In this document: positions 32,790 to 41,509 of the stretch, piece after piece
How the letters are laid out: every line of letters begins with the position of its first letter
Numbering within the stretch: the stretch's first letter is position 1
Source of the DNA: CAWBVG01 sp963792175
Lineage (GTDB): Bacteria; Acidobacteriota; Vicinamibacteria; Vicinamibacterales; CAVVIG01
Assembly (NCBI GenBank): GCA_963792175.1
Contig: CAWBVG010000039.1
Coordinates: 124,001-188,000, forward strand
Reading direction: 5' to 3'
Length of the DNA: 64,000 bases
Translations under genes and position numbers: made by a program
Notes under the pieces: model-generated
What the model was told of the DNA's origin: nothing
Database searches by the model: none
What the model saw: the letters and a program-made list of their open reading frames with translations, nothing else

Positions 32790-34046
32790 CTAAATGGGCT
32801 CCTCGAACAGCGGCGCAGCAGGGCCCGATTCAATCGAGGCAAAGTACCCGAGATAACGTCGTCGCAGGACAGTCTCGCTGTAGCACCGAGCGGCCACCTG
32901 TCGAGCAACATCGGATGCCCGGTGATAGGCCCCCGGGTCGTCCCACAATTCGCAGATCGCGTCGAACCAGGGCGTGGCTTCCGCGGCGGTCGGCAGCTGT
33001 TTCGAGTCCTCGGTCAGCCATGACGGCAGGGGAATCACACGACCCGCCTCGCCGACAGTTTGCGGCAGCCCACCGCGATCGCTGACCAGCGGTGGAATGC
33101 CGTTGATCATCGCCTCGGCCGCCACGCGCCCGAACGCTCGGGCACCGTGGACGGGACCAGCAGAATCCTGGTCAGCGCAAGGAAATCGGCCGGCCGCGGC
33201 GTCGCCGGCGCGACGACGATGTGAGGGTACTTGGTGAAGTCGAGGCCGGGAATCACGTTCAGCGCGCCGGCGCCCCTGGCCGACTGGACGATCAGAATCG
33301 GAATGTCGGCGCGGCTCGATCCCAGCATGTCCGCGACGCGCGCGAACAGCATCGATCCCTTCGCCGGTGACGGATTCACGAACGTCACGAATTTCTGCAG
33401 GTCCGGCGGCGCCTCGACGTCGGTCCAATCGATGGGCGACTCGATACCCACGCTGCAGAGGTCCATCGCGCGCCGATAGAGATCGCTCAGGAAATGGGCT
33501 CGTCGTGAACACATGATCAACGTGAGCGAAGTATTGGCGATCCTCATATCCGCGATTACGCAGGCTGAAGACCGTCGTCGTCCCGCGAGCCTGCGCTCGT
33601 CGCATCGCCTCCTGAACGACCGGGTGGCCACCGTAGGTGACGAGCAGGTCAGGCCTGAAGTGCTGAAAGATGTCGTCGAGCAGAAAGAGAACCTGTTGCG
33701 ATTCGAACCGATCGGCGGTCGATCCCGGTTCCGCCTTCGTCATCAGCATCGTGACCGGAACGCCATCGAGCACGAAATCAACGGTCGGTCGTCCGACGAC
33801 GATGTTGGCCGGCTTCTTCACCGATCGCATGAAGGCCTTCGAGGGCGGATGGCGCTGCAGCGGCACATCGAGTTCCGCGAGGTGATCGTCGATGCTGTCC
33901 GGCGGTCTGGCGTCGAACCTTGCCGTGCCGAGCACCCGGCACTGGTGGCCGCCTTCCGCCAGCCACTGCATCAGGATGCGCATGCTCTGGGCCGCACCGC
34001 TCGTCGTGTCGGTGTAAGCGTTGTGAATCGCCAGGAGGATGCGCAT
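32790..34046 (-). CDS. Glycosyltransferase family 4 (two frame breaks)
   Basis: This is a cytoplasmic GT-B glycosyltransferase. It starts MRILLAIHNAYTDTTSGAAQSMRIL with the typical N-terminal Rossmann strand, then DIFQHFRPDLLVTYGGHP. A frame break near 33500 leads to the central region (DLQKFVTFVNPSPAKGSMLFARVADML, IPILIVQSARG). A second break near 33140 returns to the original frame for the sugar-nucleotide-binding end, AFGRVAAEAMINGIPPLVSDRGGLPQTVG. That segment holds the E-x7-E type motif. Corrected length is ~418 residues. It lies in an apparent polysaccharide operon with the methyltransferase and PaaK-like genes. Confidence 0.85.
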   Translation of the reverse strand: MRILLAIHNAYTDTTSGAAQSMRILMQWLAEGGHQCRVLGTARFDARPPDSIDDHLAELDVPLQRHPPSKAFMRSVKKPANIVVGRPTVDFVLDGVPVTMLMTKAEPGSTADRFESQQVLFLLDDIFQHFRPDLLVTYGGHPVVQEAMRRAQARGTTTVFSLRNRGYEDRQYFAHVDHVFTTSPFPERSLSARDGPLQRGYRVAHRLDRRRGAAGPAEIRDVRESVTGEGIDAVRARRGHAGIEPRRHSDSDRPVGQGRRRAERDSRPRLHQVPSHRRRAGDAAAGRFPCADQDSAGPVHGARAFGRVAAEAMINGIPPLVSDRGGLPQTVGEAGRVIPLPSWLTEDSKQLPTAAEATPWFDAICELWDDPGAYHRASDVARQVAARCYSETVLRRRYLGYFASIESGPAAPLFEEPI

Positions 34047-34055
34047 GCTGATCGT

Positions 34056-34897
34056 TCAGGCGGACCGCTCGAGCGCGACGATCCGAAAGCGGCCGCCGTC
34101 CTCGTAGCCGGGCGTGTGAGACGCAATCTGGCGGAGGCGCTCGGCGAGCAAGGCGTGGAGCTCCTCGACGCGTGGAATGAAGTAGCGAATCGGCGCGTCC
34201 CGGTAGGCGTCGATGGTATTGATCACCGGAGCGGCCACCGCTGTTCAGCCGCCAACCGTTGGCGTCGACGCCGCTCGCCCGCCACGCGGTCCACACGTCG
34301 CCTATGCGCACACCGTCCGCGCTGTTGCCGTGGACGGCGACCACGAGGCGCCACTTGAACGTATTGAAGCTGCCAATCCTGCCCGCGGCCAATTCTCGAA
34401 GACCTGCGCCGGTGTTTCGGGCACCTCGGGGCGCACGTGAAACCTCGCGATGAGCCGGCCGGCCGGCTTCAACGCCCGCACCGCCTGGTCGAGCAGACAG
34501 CGATACCCATCCGGCCACGCCCAAGAACGCGAAACTTCCGTCGCCCACCAGCAGATCGAAGGATCGATCCCGGATTCGGCAGATTCCCCAGTCGCCGGCC
34601 GCCGCGCCCTTCGCGTGTGGCGCCGAGGTGTACCAAATCGATCGGATCATCTCGATCGACCGGTCCACCGCGTAGACGCGGCTGTGCTTCGGCCAGTCGA
34701 GCGCCGCCAGTTCCGGAGTCACGCCAAGGATCAACGCCCGCGCCGCCGATCCGCCGTGGGCGCGGGACCAGCTCGTCGATCTCTTCCTGAATGAGCTGCA
34801 GGTCCTCCCACGACGGCCGCAGCGGAGGGCCGACGAGGTTCCATCGCCGGATGTAATTCTCGTGCAGCGCGTCGGATCGGTTCGCGCCGTCGCTCAT
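34056..34897 (-). CDS. SAM-dependent methyltransferase (several frame breaks)
   Basis: This class I methyltransferase starts MSDGANRSDALHENYIRRW. The ATG overlaps the upstream PaaK-like stop (ATGA), so the two are coupled. The Rossmann core is ALILGVTPELAALDW (SAM loop region), SRVYAVDRSIEMIRSIW (acidic residue for ribose) and RDRSFDLLVGDGSFAFL. Later segments lie in shifted frames: ALKPAGRLIARFHVRPEV, FNTFKWRLVVAVHGN, and the tail YFIPRVEELHALLAERL. At least three breaks were counted. It probably modifies a sugar or lipid precursor in the cluster; the substrate is unknown. Confidence 0.72.
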
Positions 34898-36281
34898 GCC
34901 GTTTCCTTCTCGAGGACGACGATTTTCAGCTTTCCGCCGGGTGAGCGTTCGAGCGACTCCTTTTGTTCGATGTCCACCGGGATGCCGGAGTCGAGCTCTT
35001 GCTGCACCACCTCCTGCATCCGCCGGGCGTGATCGGCCGTCCACGTATGGTCCGGCACGACGCGAATGACGACGCGCGCATCCGCCCGTTGGATGATCTG
35101 GAATTGGCGGGCCCCCCCACCTGCCGGATTCGAAGGGTAATACCCATCGACGATCGCCGCCGGCCATCGGACAGGTAGAACATCGGGTGCTGGCGGCCCT
35201 CGACGTGCGGTCCATAGCGGAAGACCGCGGCCGCAGGGACACGGCCCGTTCCGCCAGCGTCACATCGTCGAGGATGTCGTAGCGAACGAAGGGGGCCAGG
35301 AAGTTGTGCAGCGTCGTGAACACCAGCCGTCCCGTTTCGCCCGGCCGGCACGGCTGGTTCTCGGCATCGAGCACTTCGGCGATCAGATTCTCGCTGTGGA
35401 CGTGGAGGCCGTGGCCCATCGGGCACGGCGACGCGATGTGGCCGGCCTCGGTCGTGCCGTAGTTGTTTTTGGTGGGTACGCCGAACCCTTCCTCGATCCG
35501 TTGACGCGACGCCTCCCACAGCGGCTCGCCGAACGTCTGGACCACCTGCAGGTTCGGCAGACGTTCACCCTTGTCGCGCAGAAGGCCGGCGAGCAGTTCG
35601 AGGTTCGATGGCAGGCTCAAGAGACAGGTCGGCCTGACGCGCCGCAACCAGTCGAGTTGCGCGCGAGGATCCTGACGGACATCCATCACGAACGCCGGCG
35701 CCGGTTTCGAGCAGGGGCAGGAGCGAGCTGGTTCCACTCGGTGGCCTGTCCCTCGAGCGCGCGCGGCAAGGCCTCGGGCGTCATGGCCACCAGCCGGATC
35801 ATCGCCAGCCGTCCGGCCGGGTCGATGTTCGACCACTCGAGATCGCGAAGGTACAACGCGTTCCACCACAAGGCCACGCGGTTCGTCTTCAGCACTTTGA
35901 TCGGCACGCCGTTGGTCCCCGACGTGAAGCCTTCGCCGGCCGGCTGCATCCCTTGCGGCAGGCTTTTCGCCTGCAGGTCGCGGCTGTTCGCCTGGTACAG
36001 CTCGCGCGTCAGGAGCGGCAGCCGGCGGAAATCGTCCAGGCTCTTGATCGGACGCTTCGGATAGCCGATGTCGGTCAGGATCCGACGGTAGTACGCAACT
36101 TCGTGAAAGCAATGCAGCAGGAGCACGCGAAGCTGCTGCAGCTGGCGTTCTTCGAGCTCCGCGGGGACAGCCACTGCGTCCGATTCAGTTCCAGGTAGGC
36201 GGCCCACAACTGGCTGGTTTCCGGCGGCGGCACCGCAGGCCACGCGGTTCCCGGGAGCGATCGCAGCTGGAAGGAAACCAT
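34894..36281 (-). CDS. Phenylacetate-CoA ligase-like (PaaK/CapK) adenylate-forming enzyme, frame breaks
   Basis: This ANL-superfamily enzyme resembles PaaK and capsule-associated CapK. The start is MVSFQLRSLPGTAW. After a break near 36185 it reads HCFHEVAYYRRILTDIGYP, DFRRLPLLTRELYQ, then the ATP-binding loop GFTSGTNGVPIKVLKT. Later come VVQTFGEPLWEASR, NNYGTTEAGHIASPC and GETGRLVFTTLHN. The C-terminal small domain (GKLKIVVLEKETA, with the catalytic Lys region) is recovered in another frame. Several breaks lie between 35100 and 35710. CapK-like ligases activate acids for polysaccharide or lipid modification. It is coupled to the methyltransferase. Confidence 0.8.
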
Positions 36282-36402
36282 ATTGATGGGGAGGCCCGAT
36301 GCTACGACGGTCCTCGAATTTCTCAAAACCGTAGCCCGCAGATGTGATAAAAGCTCCTATCCCCACGGATACGTCTGTCTCATTCAGGGCTGGAGGAGCG
36401 CG

Positions 36403-37434
36403 ATGTGTGTTACAGGACTCCGCTGCGCCATCATTGCGGCTGTGTGTGTCGTTCTGGCCTCGCCGCCGGCCGTTGCGCAGGGCATCACCCAACCGAAGCA
36501 AGGTCAGGGCGGCAGCGTGGTCAAAGGCGCGGCCGGCACTGATGGCAGCACCGGCGACAAAGGGCTTGAGCACTGCGACAAGCCGATGGGCGCCCTGGCG
36601 GTCGTCGAGCCCCAGGCCGAAATCCTGACCGCGTTGATGCGATACAAGCTGCAATCGCCCGTCGGACTGATCCGCATGATGATTCAGCAGTCCAACTGCT
36701 TCATCGTCGTCGAGCGCGGCGTCGGCATGCGCAACATGATGCAGGAGCGGCAGCTGGCATCGGGCGGCGAGATGCGGCAGGGGGCGAATCTCGGCGGCGG
36801 GCAGATGGTCGCGGCCGACTTCATCATGACGCCGGGGGTGGTGTTCTCGGAGAACAACGCCGGCGGCATTGGCGGCGCGGCGGGCGGCCTCCTCGGCGGA
36901 AAATTTGCGGCGGTCGCCGGCGGCCTGAAGTTCAAGGAAGCCCAGACCAGCATGCTGGTCGCCGATTCGCGCAGCGGCGTCCAGGTGGCGGCGGCCGAGG
37001 GCAGCACGAAGAAAGCCGACATGCGTCTCGGTGGATTGCTGTTCGGCGGCGGCGGCGGCGCGGGGGCGGGCGGTTACGGCAACACCAACGAAGGCAAGAT
37101 CATCGCCGCTGCGTTCATGGACAACTACAACAACGTGGTCAAAGTCGTGCGAAACGACTCGAGCCTCCAGCGCAGCGTCGGCTCGTTGAAAGAGGAAGCG
37201 GCAGCCGGCGGGAAGACGAATGCCGCCGCCGGCTTCAACGAAGGCGATGTCCTCGTTCCGAAGATTGCCAACGTCAAGCTCCTCGCGGACGCGGCGGATA
37301 CGGCAAAAGTCGTCGCGACGCTGGCGAGAGGGGAAGAACTCGTCATCACCGGCGGCGAGAAGAACGGCTTCATCCAGGTCCAGGGCGCGACCGGCACCGG
37401 ATGGGTCAAGCTCGTCCTCGTTCAGAAGCGCTGA
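36403..37434 (+). CDS. CsgG/curli-type secreted protein with C-terminal SH3 domain
   Basis: This 343-residue exported protein has a Sec signal peptide (IIAAVCVVLASPPAVAQ) after a GGAGGAG ribosome-binding site, which sets the start at 36403. The mature part contains a CsgG-like core (LIRMMIQQSNCFIVVERGVGMRNMMQERQLA; MVAADFIMTPGVVF). A glycine-rich amyloid-like stretch (GGIGGAAGGLLGG) and a second Gly loop (LLFGGGGGAGAGGYG) follow. The C-terminal ~60 residues are a bacterial SH3 domain ending GTGWVKLVLVQKR. It lacks an N-terminal lipobox, unlike true CsgG. It may form a cell-envelope assembly. Function is inferred only from fold. Confidence 0.75.
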   Translation: MCVTGLRCAIIAAVCVVLASPPAVAQGITQPKQGQGGSVVKGAAGTDGSTGDKGLEHCDKPMGALAVVEPQAEILTALMRYKLQSPVGLIRMMIQQSNCFIVVERGVGMRNMMQERQLASGGEMRQGANLGGGQMVAADFIMTPGVVFSENNAGGIGGAAGGLLGGKFAAVAGGLKFKEAQTSMLVADSRSGVQVAAAEGSTKKADMRLGGLLFGGGGGAGAGGYGNTNEGKIIAAAFMDNYNNVVKVVRNDSSLQRSVGSLKEEAAAGGKTNAAAGFNEGDVLVPKIANVKLLADAADTAKVVATLARGEELVITGGEKNGFIQVQGATGTGWVKLVLVQKR

Positions 37435-37449
37435 GCGGCATCAGCGTGT

Positions 37450-37516
37450 AGGGGTCGGATACTGTATCCGACCCCTCGCTCACCGCCGCAGGGGTCGGAT
37501 ACAGTATCCGACCCCT
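37450..37516. repeat. Pair of 27-bp perfect palindromes
   Basis: Two almost identical palindromes lie at 37450-37476 and 37490-37516, 13 bases apart. Each has 13-base arms AGGGGTCGGATAC and its complement around one central base, T in the first copy and A in the second. They lie between the CsgG-like stop and hldE start. Each would form a strong hairpin as RNA or a dimer site as DNA. Confidence 0.8.
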
Positions 37517-37556
37517 CTCGGACCCCGCCCGCGCCGTAGCATAGAATCCAGCGGAC

Positions 37557-38987
37557 GTGTCCCTTCAACTCGCCAACCTGCTCGTCCGTCTTCCGCACCA
37601 GTCCATCCTCATCGTCGGCGACCTCATGCTGGACGAGTACCTGGACGGCGACTCGTCGCGGGTTTCTCCCGAAGCGCCCGTGCCGATCGTCCGCTTCAGC
37701 GGCCGGCGGTCGGTGCCTGGCGGCGCCGCCAACACCGCGGCGAACGTCGTGGCGCTCGGCGGGCGCGCGACGCTCGTCGGCATCACGGGCGACGACGAGG
37801 CGGGACGGGAGCTCGCGAAGGCTTGTGAGACCCGCGGGATACGGCTGATCGCCATTCGCGACGGACGCGAGACCACACGCAAGGTGCGGGTCCTCGGACA
37901 GCGTCAACAGCTGCTTCGCGTCGATTACGAAGCGTCGGCCGCCATCGGCGGCGACACGGAGTCGCGTCTGCTCGAGGAATGCTCACGCGAGCTCGCGCGC
38001 GCGGACGCCATCGTCATTTCCGACTACGCCAAGGGCGTCGTCACCGCACGCCTCTGCGAGCACGTGATTGGCCAGGCGCGATCGACCGGCAAGACCGTGG
38101 TCATCGATCCGCGGCCGCAGCACGCCGCGTTCTACCGCGGCTGCGATTACCTGACACCGAACTGGAAGGAGGCGCGAGCGCTCCTCGACTGGCCGGAGGC
38201 GGCGGCCACGCACGAGGAGATCCTGCGAACCGGCCGTGCGATCGCCGATCGCTTCGGATGCGGCGTCGTGTTGACGCTCGGACCGCGCGGCATCACGCTG
38301 TTTCCGCGCGGCGGCGGAGAGCCAGTGGCCGCCGCGGCCGCTGCCCGGGAGGTCTTCGACGTCAGCGGTGCTGGTGATACGGTCGTCGCCGCCTTTGCGC
38401 TCGCCACTGCGGCCGGGGCTTCCGCGGCCGAAAGCGCCACCTTCGCCAATCGCGCAGCCGCCGTCGTCGTCGGCAAGCACGGAACGGCGACCGTATCGCC
38501 GGAAGAGATGCTGACGAGCGGACAGGCCGAACCGCAGGTCGTCCGCCGGGAAGATCTTCGCCGCCTCGCCGAAACGCTGCGCGGGCTCGGCAAGCGGATC
38601 GTCACGGTGAACGGAACCTTCGACGTTCTGCACGCCGGCCACCTGCACATCCTGAAGGAAGCGAAGCTGCAGGGCGACGTCCTGGTGGTGGGATTGAACA
38701 GCGACGCGAGCGTGCGCGCGAACAAGGGCCCGAAGCGGCCGGTCGTGCCGCAGGCGCAGCGCGCCGACATGCTGCTGGCGCTGCGTTACGTCGATTACGT
38801 GCACATCTTCGACGAGCCCGTGCCGATGGCGTTCATCGCCGCGGTGCGTCCTCACGTCCACGTGAACGGCGCCGAATATGGTGAGGACTGCGTCGAATCC
38901 GGCGTGGTGCGCGAGATTGGCGCGCGACTCCACCTCGTTCCGAGAATCGACGGTCTGTCGACGTCAGCGCTGATCGAACGCCCCTAA
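37557..38987 (+). CDS. hldE: Bifunctional heptose kinase / adenylyltransferase HldE
   Basis: This enzyme makes ADP-heptose for the lipopolysaccharide core. The first ~320 residues form a ribokinase-fold kinase: GDLMLDEYLDG, VPGGAANTAANVVALG and the catalytic VSGAGDTVVAAFAL. The last ~140 form a cytidylyltransferase-like domain: VNGTFDVLHAGHLHIL (HxGH nucleotide motif), GLNSDASVRANKGPKRPV and EDCVESGVVREIG. Total 476 residues, family length. A GTG start lies 40 bases after the palindrome pair. Its presence supports a Gram-negative envelope with heptosylated LPS. Confidence 0.95.
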   Translation: MSLQLANLLVRLPHQSILIVGDLMLDEYLDGDSSRVSPEAPVPIVRFSGRRSVPGGAANTAANVVALGGRATLVGITGDDEAGRELAKACETRGIRLIAIRDGRETTRKVRVLGQRQQLLRVDYEASAAIGGDTESRLLEECSRELARADAIVISDYAKGVVTARLCEHVIGQARSTGKTVVIDPRPQHAAFYRGCDYLTPNWKEARALLDWPEAAATHEEILRTGRAIADRFGCGVVLTLGPRGITLFPRGGGEPVAAAAAAREVFDVSGAGDTVVAAFALATAAGASAAESATFANRAAAVVVGKHGTATVSPEEMLTSGQAEPQVVRREDLRRLAETLRGLGKRIVTVNGTFDVLHAGHLHILKEAKLQGDVLVVGLNSDASVRANKGPKRPVVPQAQRADMLLALRYVDYVHIFDEPVPMAFIAAVRPHVHVNGAEYGEDCVESGVVREIGARLHLVPRIDGLSTSALIERP

Positions 38988-39031
38988 GCGTCGAGCCGCG
39001 GGCCCTTCGACGGAGCTCAGGGCGGGCCGGT

Positions 39032-40042
39032 TCACACGAGGATTTCGATTCTCGCCTTGGTCTTGAACTGGGTGACGAAGTCGGCCAGCTTCTTCTCGCG
39101 CTGCCCCCTGGTGAGGAACTCCTTGATTTGCCCGTTGACTTCCTCGAAGGGCGCGGTCCGCTCCTCGCGTCGCTCGATCGTCCGGATCACGTGAAAGCCA
39201 AACGGCGTCTCCACGACGCCGCTGGTCTGGCCGGGCTTCAAGGCAAACGCGGCCTGCTCGAACGCCGGCGTCATTTGGCCCTTCGGAAAGAAACCGACGT
39301 CGCCGCCATTCTGCGCGCTGCCGGTGTCGGTCGACAGTTTCCGCGCGATGTCCTCGAATCTGGCGCCGCGCTTCAGCTGTCCGACCACTGACTGAGCAGT
39401 CTGCCGCGCCTTGCTCCGATCGGCGGCGCTCGCGTCCGCCGGCACGCCGATCAGGATGTGACGCGCATGCACGGCCTCGGCCTGCTTGAACCGATCCAGG
39501 TTCTGTTTGTAGAACGCGTCGACCTCGCTGTCGGTGACGGCGATCTTCGAGCTGACTTCGGCTTCGAGAAAGCGGGCGACTTCGAGGCTGAGCTTGGCCT
39601 GGGCGCGGAGCGCTTCGACGGTCAGTCCCTGCGCGGCGATGCCCTTTTGAAAGGCGTCGTCGTTCGGGAAGTTGCCCTTGATCTTCGCGATGCGAGCCTC
39701 GACGTCGGCATCGGTCGGCCCCATTTTTCGCGTGCGCGCTTCCTGCGCGATGAGGTGGTAGGCGACCAGCTGGTCGAGCGCGCCGCGCAGGACTTCGTCG
39801 CGCCTGTCAGGCGGCACCGGCGAGCCAGCCATCGCTTCGATCCGCCGGACGGCGTCGTCGAATTCCCACTTGTTGATCGCTTCGCCGTTCACGCGGGCGA
39901 GCACCGGTGGAATCTGCGCGGGCATCGGCTTGGCCGCCGCGGGCGGCCCCGCCGCCGCTGGAGCAGCGGGTGGCGGTGGCTTCTTGCAGCCGATTGAGAC
40001 GACCAGAGAGCCCAGCAGCAAGGCGATCGTCGGTCTGTTCAT
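39032..40042 (-). CDS. PpiC-type peptidyl-prolyl isomerase lipoprotein
   Basis: This periplasmic foldase of the parvulin/SurA class is a lipoprotein. It starts MNRPTIALLLGSLVVSIGC, with lipobox VSIGC, then a Pro/Ala-rich tether. A SurA-like N-terminal helical domain follows (VLARVNGEAINKWEFDDAVRRIE; LDQLVAYHLIAQEARTR). The parvulin domain carries HARHILIGVP, KARQTAQSVVGQLKRGARFEDIARKLSTD, GGDVGFFPKGQMTPAFEQAAF and TPFGFHVIRTIERR. The start at 40042 is chosen over upstream frames because of the lipoprotein signal. It likely assists outer-membrane protein folding. Confidence 0.9.
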   Translation of the reverse strand: MNRPTIALLLGSLVVSIGCKKPPPPAAPAAAGPPAAAKPMPAQIPPVLARVNGEAINKWEFDDAVRRIEAMAGSPVPPDRRDEVLRGALDQLVAYHLIAQEARTRKMGPTDADVEARIAKIKGNFPNDDAFQKGIAAQGLTVEALRAQAKLSLEVARFLEAEVSSKIAVTDSEVDAFYKQNLDRFKQAEAVHARHILIGVPADASAADRSKARQTAQSVVGQLKRGARFEDIARKLSTDTGSAQNGGDVGFFPKGQMTPAFEQAAFALKPGQTSGVVETPFGFHVIRTIERREERTAPFEEVNGQIKEFLTRGQREKKLADFVTQFKTKARIEILV

Positions 40043-40163
40043 GAACGTCCGACCATGATAGCAGCGGCATTTCGCGGATCTCCGGCGAGCCGCCAGTTCG
40101 AGCGCAAAGCTGAGCAGATTGACGGCGACGTCTTTGCAACTTCGGCTAACGGAGGTCGACGCC

Positions 40164-40616
40164 ATGGCGCTCGGGCGGTTGAGATGGCGATGGATAGCAG
40201 CACTGACGATGACGTGTTGTTTCAGCGCCGCCGCGATCGGCCACGCGCAATTCACGTCGCTGTCGGACCGCAGCCGGTCACTCCTCGAAGGGAACTGGCA
40301 GTCGTGCCGTGAGAGCGATGGGCATTACGCCGAGCGGGTGTACGACGGCAAGTGGCCGGGGATGGAACCGTTTGAGATTCACATGGGTCCGTACCACGAG
40401 TTCGCCCTCTTTCGGGGGATTCAGGATGCCCACCGGGACCATAATTCCTCCGAGAATCTCCTCAAGCCCTTCAACATCGAGCTTGTCGGCCGCCGGGGCC
40501 ACCAGACCTGGGAAACGGCCGGTCTGCGGCTCGAAGTGAGGCTGGCCGGCGGCTCCCGCGAGGACTGCGAGAGCTGGTATCTGACCGTCCAGCGGGCGTC
40601 AGCGGCCTCTCACTAA
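40164..40616 (+). CDS. Small secreted protein of unknown function
   Basis: This 150-residue protein starts MALGRLRWRW after a clear GGAGG. It has a signal peptide (IAALTMTCCFSAAAIGHAQ) and then a short mature domain. Recognisable features are LSDRSRSLLEGNWQSCRE, EFALFRGIQDAHRDHNSSENLLKP and CESWYLTVQRAS. Two mature Cys could pair as a disulphide. No family was recognised. It is divergent from the PpiC gene and lies upstream of carD, separated by a hairpin. Confidence 0.6.
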   Translation: MALGRLRWRWIAALTMTCCFSAAAIGHAQFTSLSDRSRSLLEGNWQSCRESDGHYAERVYDGKWPGMEPFEIHMGPYHEFALFRGIQDAHRDHNSSENLLKPFNIELVGRRGHQTWETAGLRLEVRLAGGSREDCESWYLTVQRASAASH

Positions 40617-40692
40617 CGGCTGCCATTTCGACCCTCAACCTCGCCCGAGAGAGGTCACTTAACCGCCGAATTCGTACCCCCACGAACGGCTC

Positions 40693-40729
40693 GAAATGGC
40701 CAAAAAATGCCGATTTTTCGGGCCATTTC
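40693..40729. terminator. Nested hairpin between the secreted-protein gene and carD
   Basis: Outer arms GAAATGGCC (40693-40701) and GGCCATTTC (40721-40729) enclose inner arms AAAAAT and ATTTTT around GCCG. Together they make a nearly continuous 15-bp stem. The ATTTTT on the descending side gives it a terminator look for the upstream gene. It ends three bases before the carD -35 box, so it may also act in carD control. Confidence 0.5.
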
Positions 40730-40731
40730 CG

Positions 40732-40760
40732 TTGAATCACCGAACCGAATCGGCTATACT
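40732..40760 (+). promoter_or_regulatory. Sigma-70-like promoter of carD
   Basis: TTGAAT (40732-40737) and TATACT (40755-40760) are spaced by 17 bases, close to the housekeeping consensus. The carD GTG start lies 58 bases after the -10 box, with GGGGGAA just before it. This is the best promoter match noticed in the window. Confidence 0.7.
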
Positions 40761-40818
40761 GTCAGAACTGCTGGAACGACATCGGCCTACCATCTAGCGC
40801 TTCTTAACTGGGGGAACC

Positions 40819-41424
40819 GTGACATTTGAAGTCGGCGACAAGGTCATTTACCCGAATCATGGTCTCGGGATCGTCGAACGCATCGAAGAAAAAACCATTC
40901 TTGGTACCACCTGCGGTTTCTATCACCTGCGCATCGTTGCCAACGACACGACCGTGCTCGTACCTGTGAGCAACGTCGATGGCGTGGGCCTGCGTCGCGC
41001 CATCAGCGACGAGGAAGTGGAGCGTCTCTTCGGCCTTCTCGGCGATGGGAAAATCGACAACCACCAGAACTGGAAGGGGCGGTTCAAGGACAACTCGGAC
41101 AAGATGCGCAGCGGGTCGATCTACGAAGTCGCCGACGTGTTGAAGAGCCTCACGTTCCTCGCCAAGTCGAAGAGCCTGTCGTTCCGCGAGAAGCGCATGC
41201 TGGATCGCGCGAAGTTCCTCATCATCTCGGAAGTGTCGGAAGTGATGCGCGAAACGGCGGCGGCTATCGAAGGGCGCGTGGATCGCGCGCTCGAACGCTG
41301 CTTCACGGTCAAGGCTCGGGCGACCGTCGCGCCGGCTCCGCGCGCGAAGGTGTCCGTGGCGAAAGCCGCGCCGCGGGCCGTTGCGGCATCCGCGCCTGCG
41401 CGGCGCGCCGCACGCGCCTCGTAA
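40819..41424 (+). CDS. carD: CarD family RNA-polymerase-binding regulator
   Basis: CarD/CdnL-type proteins bind the RNA polymerase beta subunit and stabilise open complexes, often essential in growth and stress. The 201-residue protein has the RID domain MTFEVGDKVIYPNHGLGIVE then FYHLRIVANDTTVLVPVSNVDGVGLR. A C-terminal helical DNA-contact domain follows (KGRFKDNSDKMRSGSIYEVADVLKSL, FREKRMLDRAKFLIISEVSEVM). The tail is an Ala/Lys/Arg-rich low-complexity stretch, longer than in most CdnL proteins and reminiscent of myxobacterial CarD basic tails. The GTG start follows GGGGGAA. Confidence 0.92.
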   Translation: MTFEVGDKVIYPNHGLGIVERIEEKTILGTTCGFYHLRIVANDTTVLVPVSNVDGVGLRRAISDEEVERLFGLLGDGKIDNHQNWKGRFKDNSDKMRSGSIYEVADVLKSLTFLAKSKSLSFREKRMLDRAKFLIISEVSEVMRETAAAIEGRVDRALERCFTVKARATVAPAPRAKVSVAKAAPRAVAASAPARRAARAS

Positions 41425-41434
41425 CAGTTTCAAC

Positions 41435-41490
41435 GTCTCAAGTCTCAAGTCTCAAGAGCCCGCTGGACCTCACGGTTCAGCGGGCTTTTT
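41435..41490 (+). terminator. Heptad repeat (GTCTCAA)x3 followed by intrinsic terminator
   Basis: Directly after the carD stop, GTCTCAA is repeated three times in phase (41435-41455). Then AGCCCGCTG and CAGCGGGCT form a 9-bp stem around a 12-base loop, followed by TTTTT (41457-41490). The terminator part is standard rho-independent. The heptad array is one of several in the window. Confidence 0.85.
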
Positions 41491-41509
41491 CGCTTATGAT
41501 CGCGCGCGC

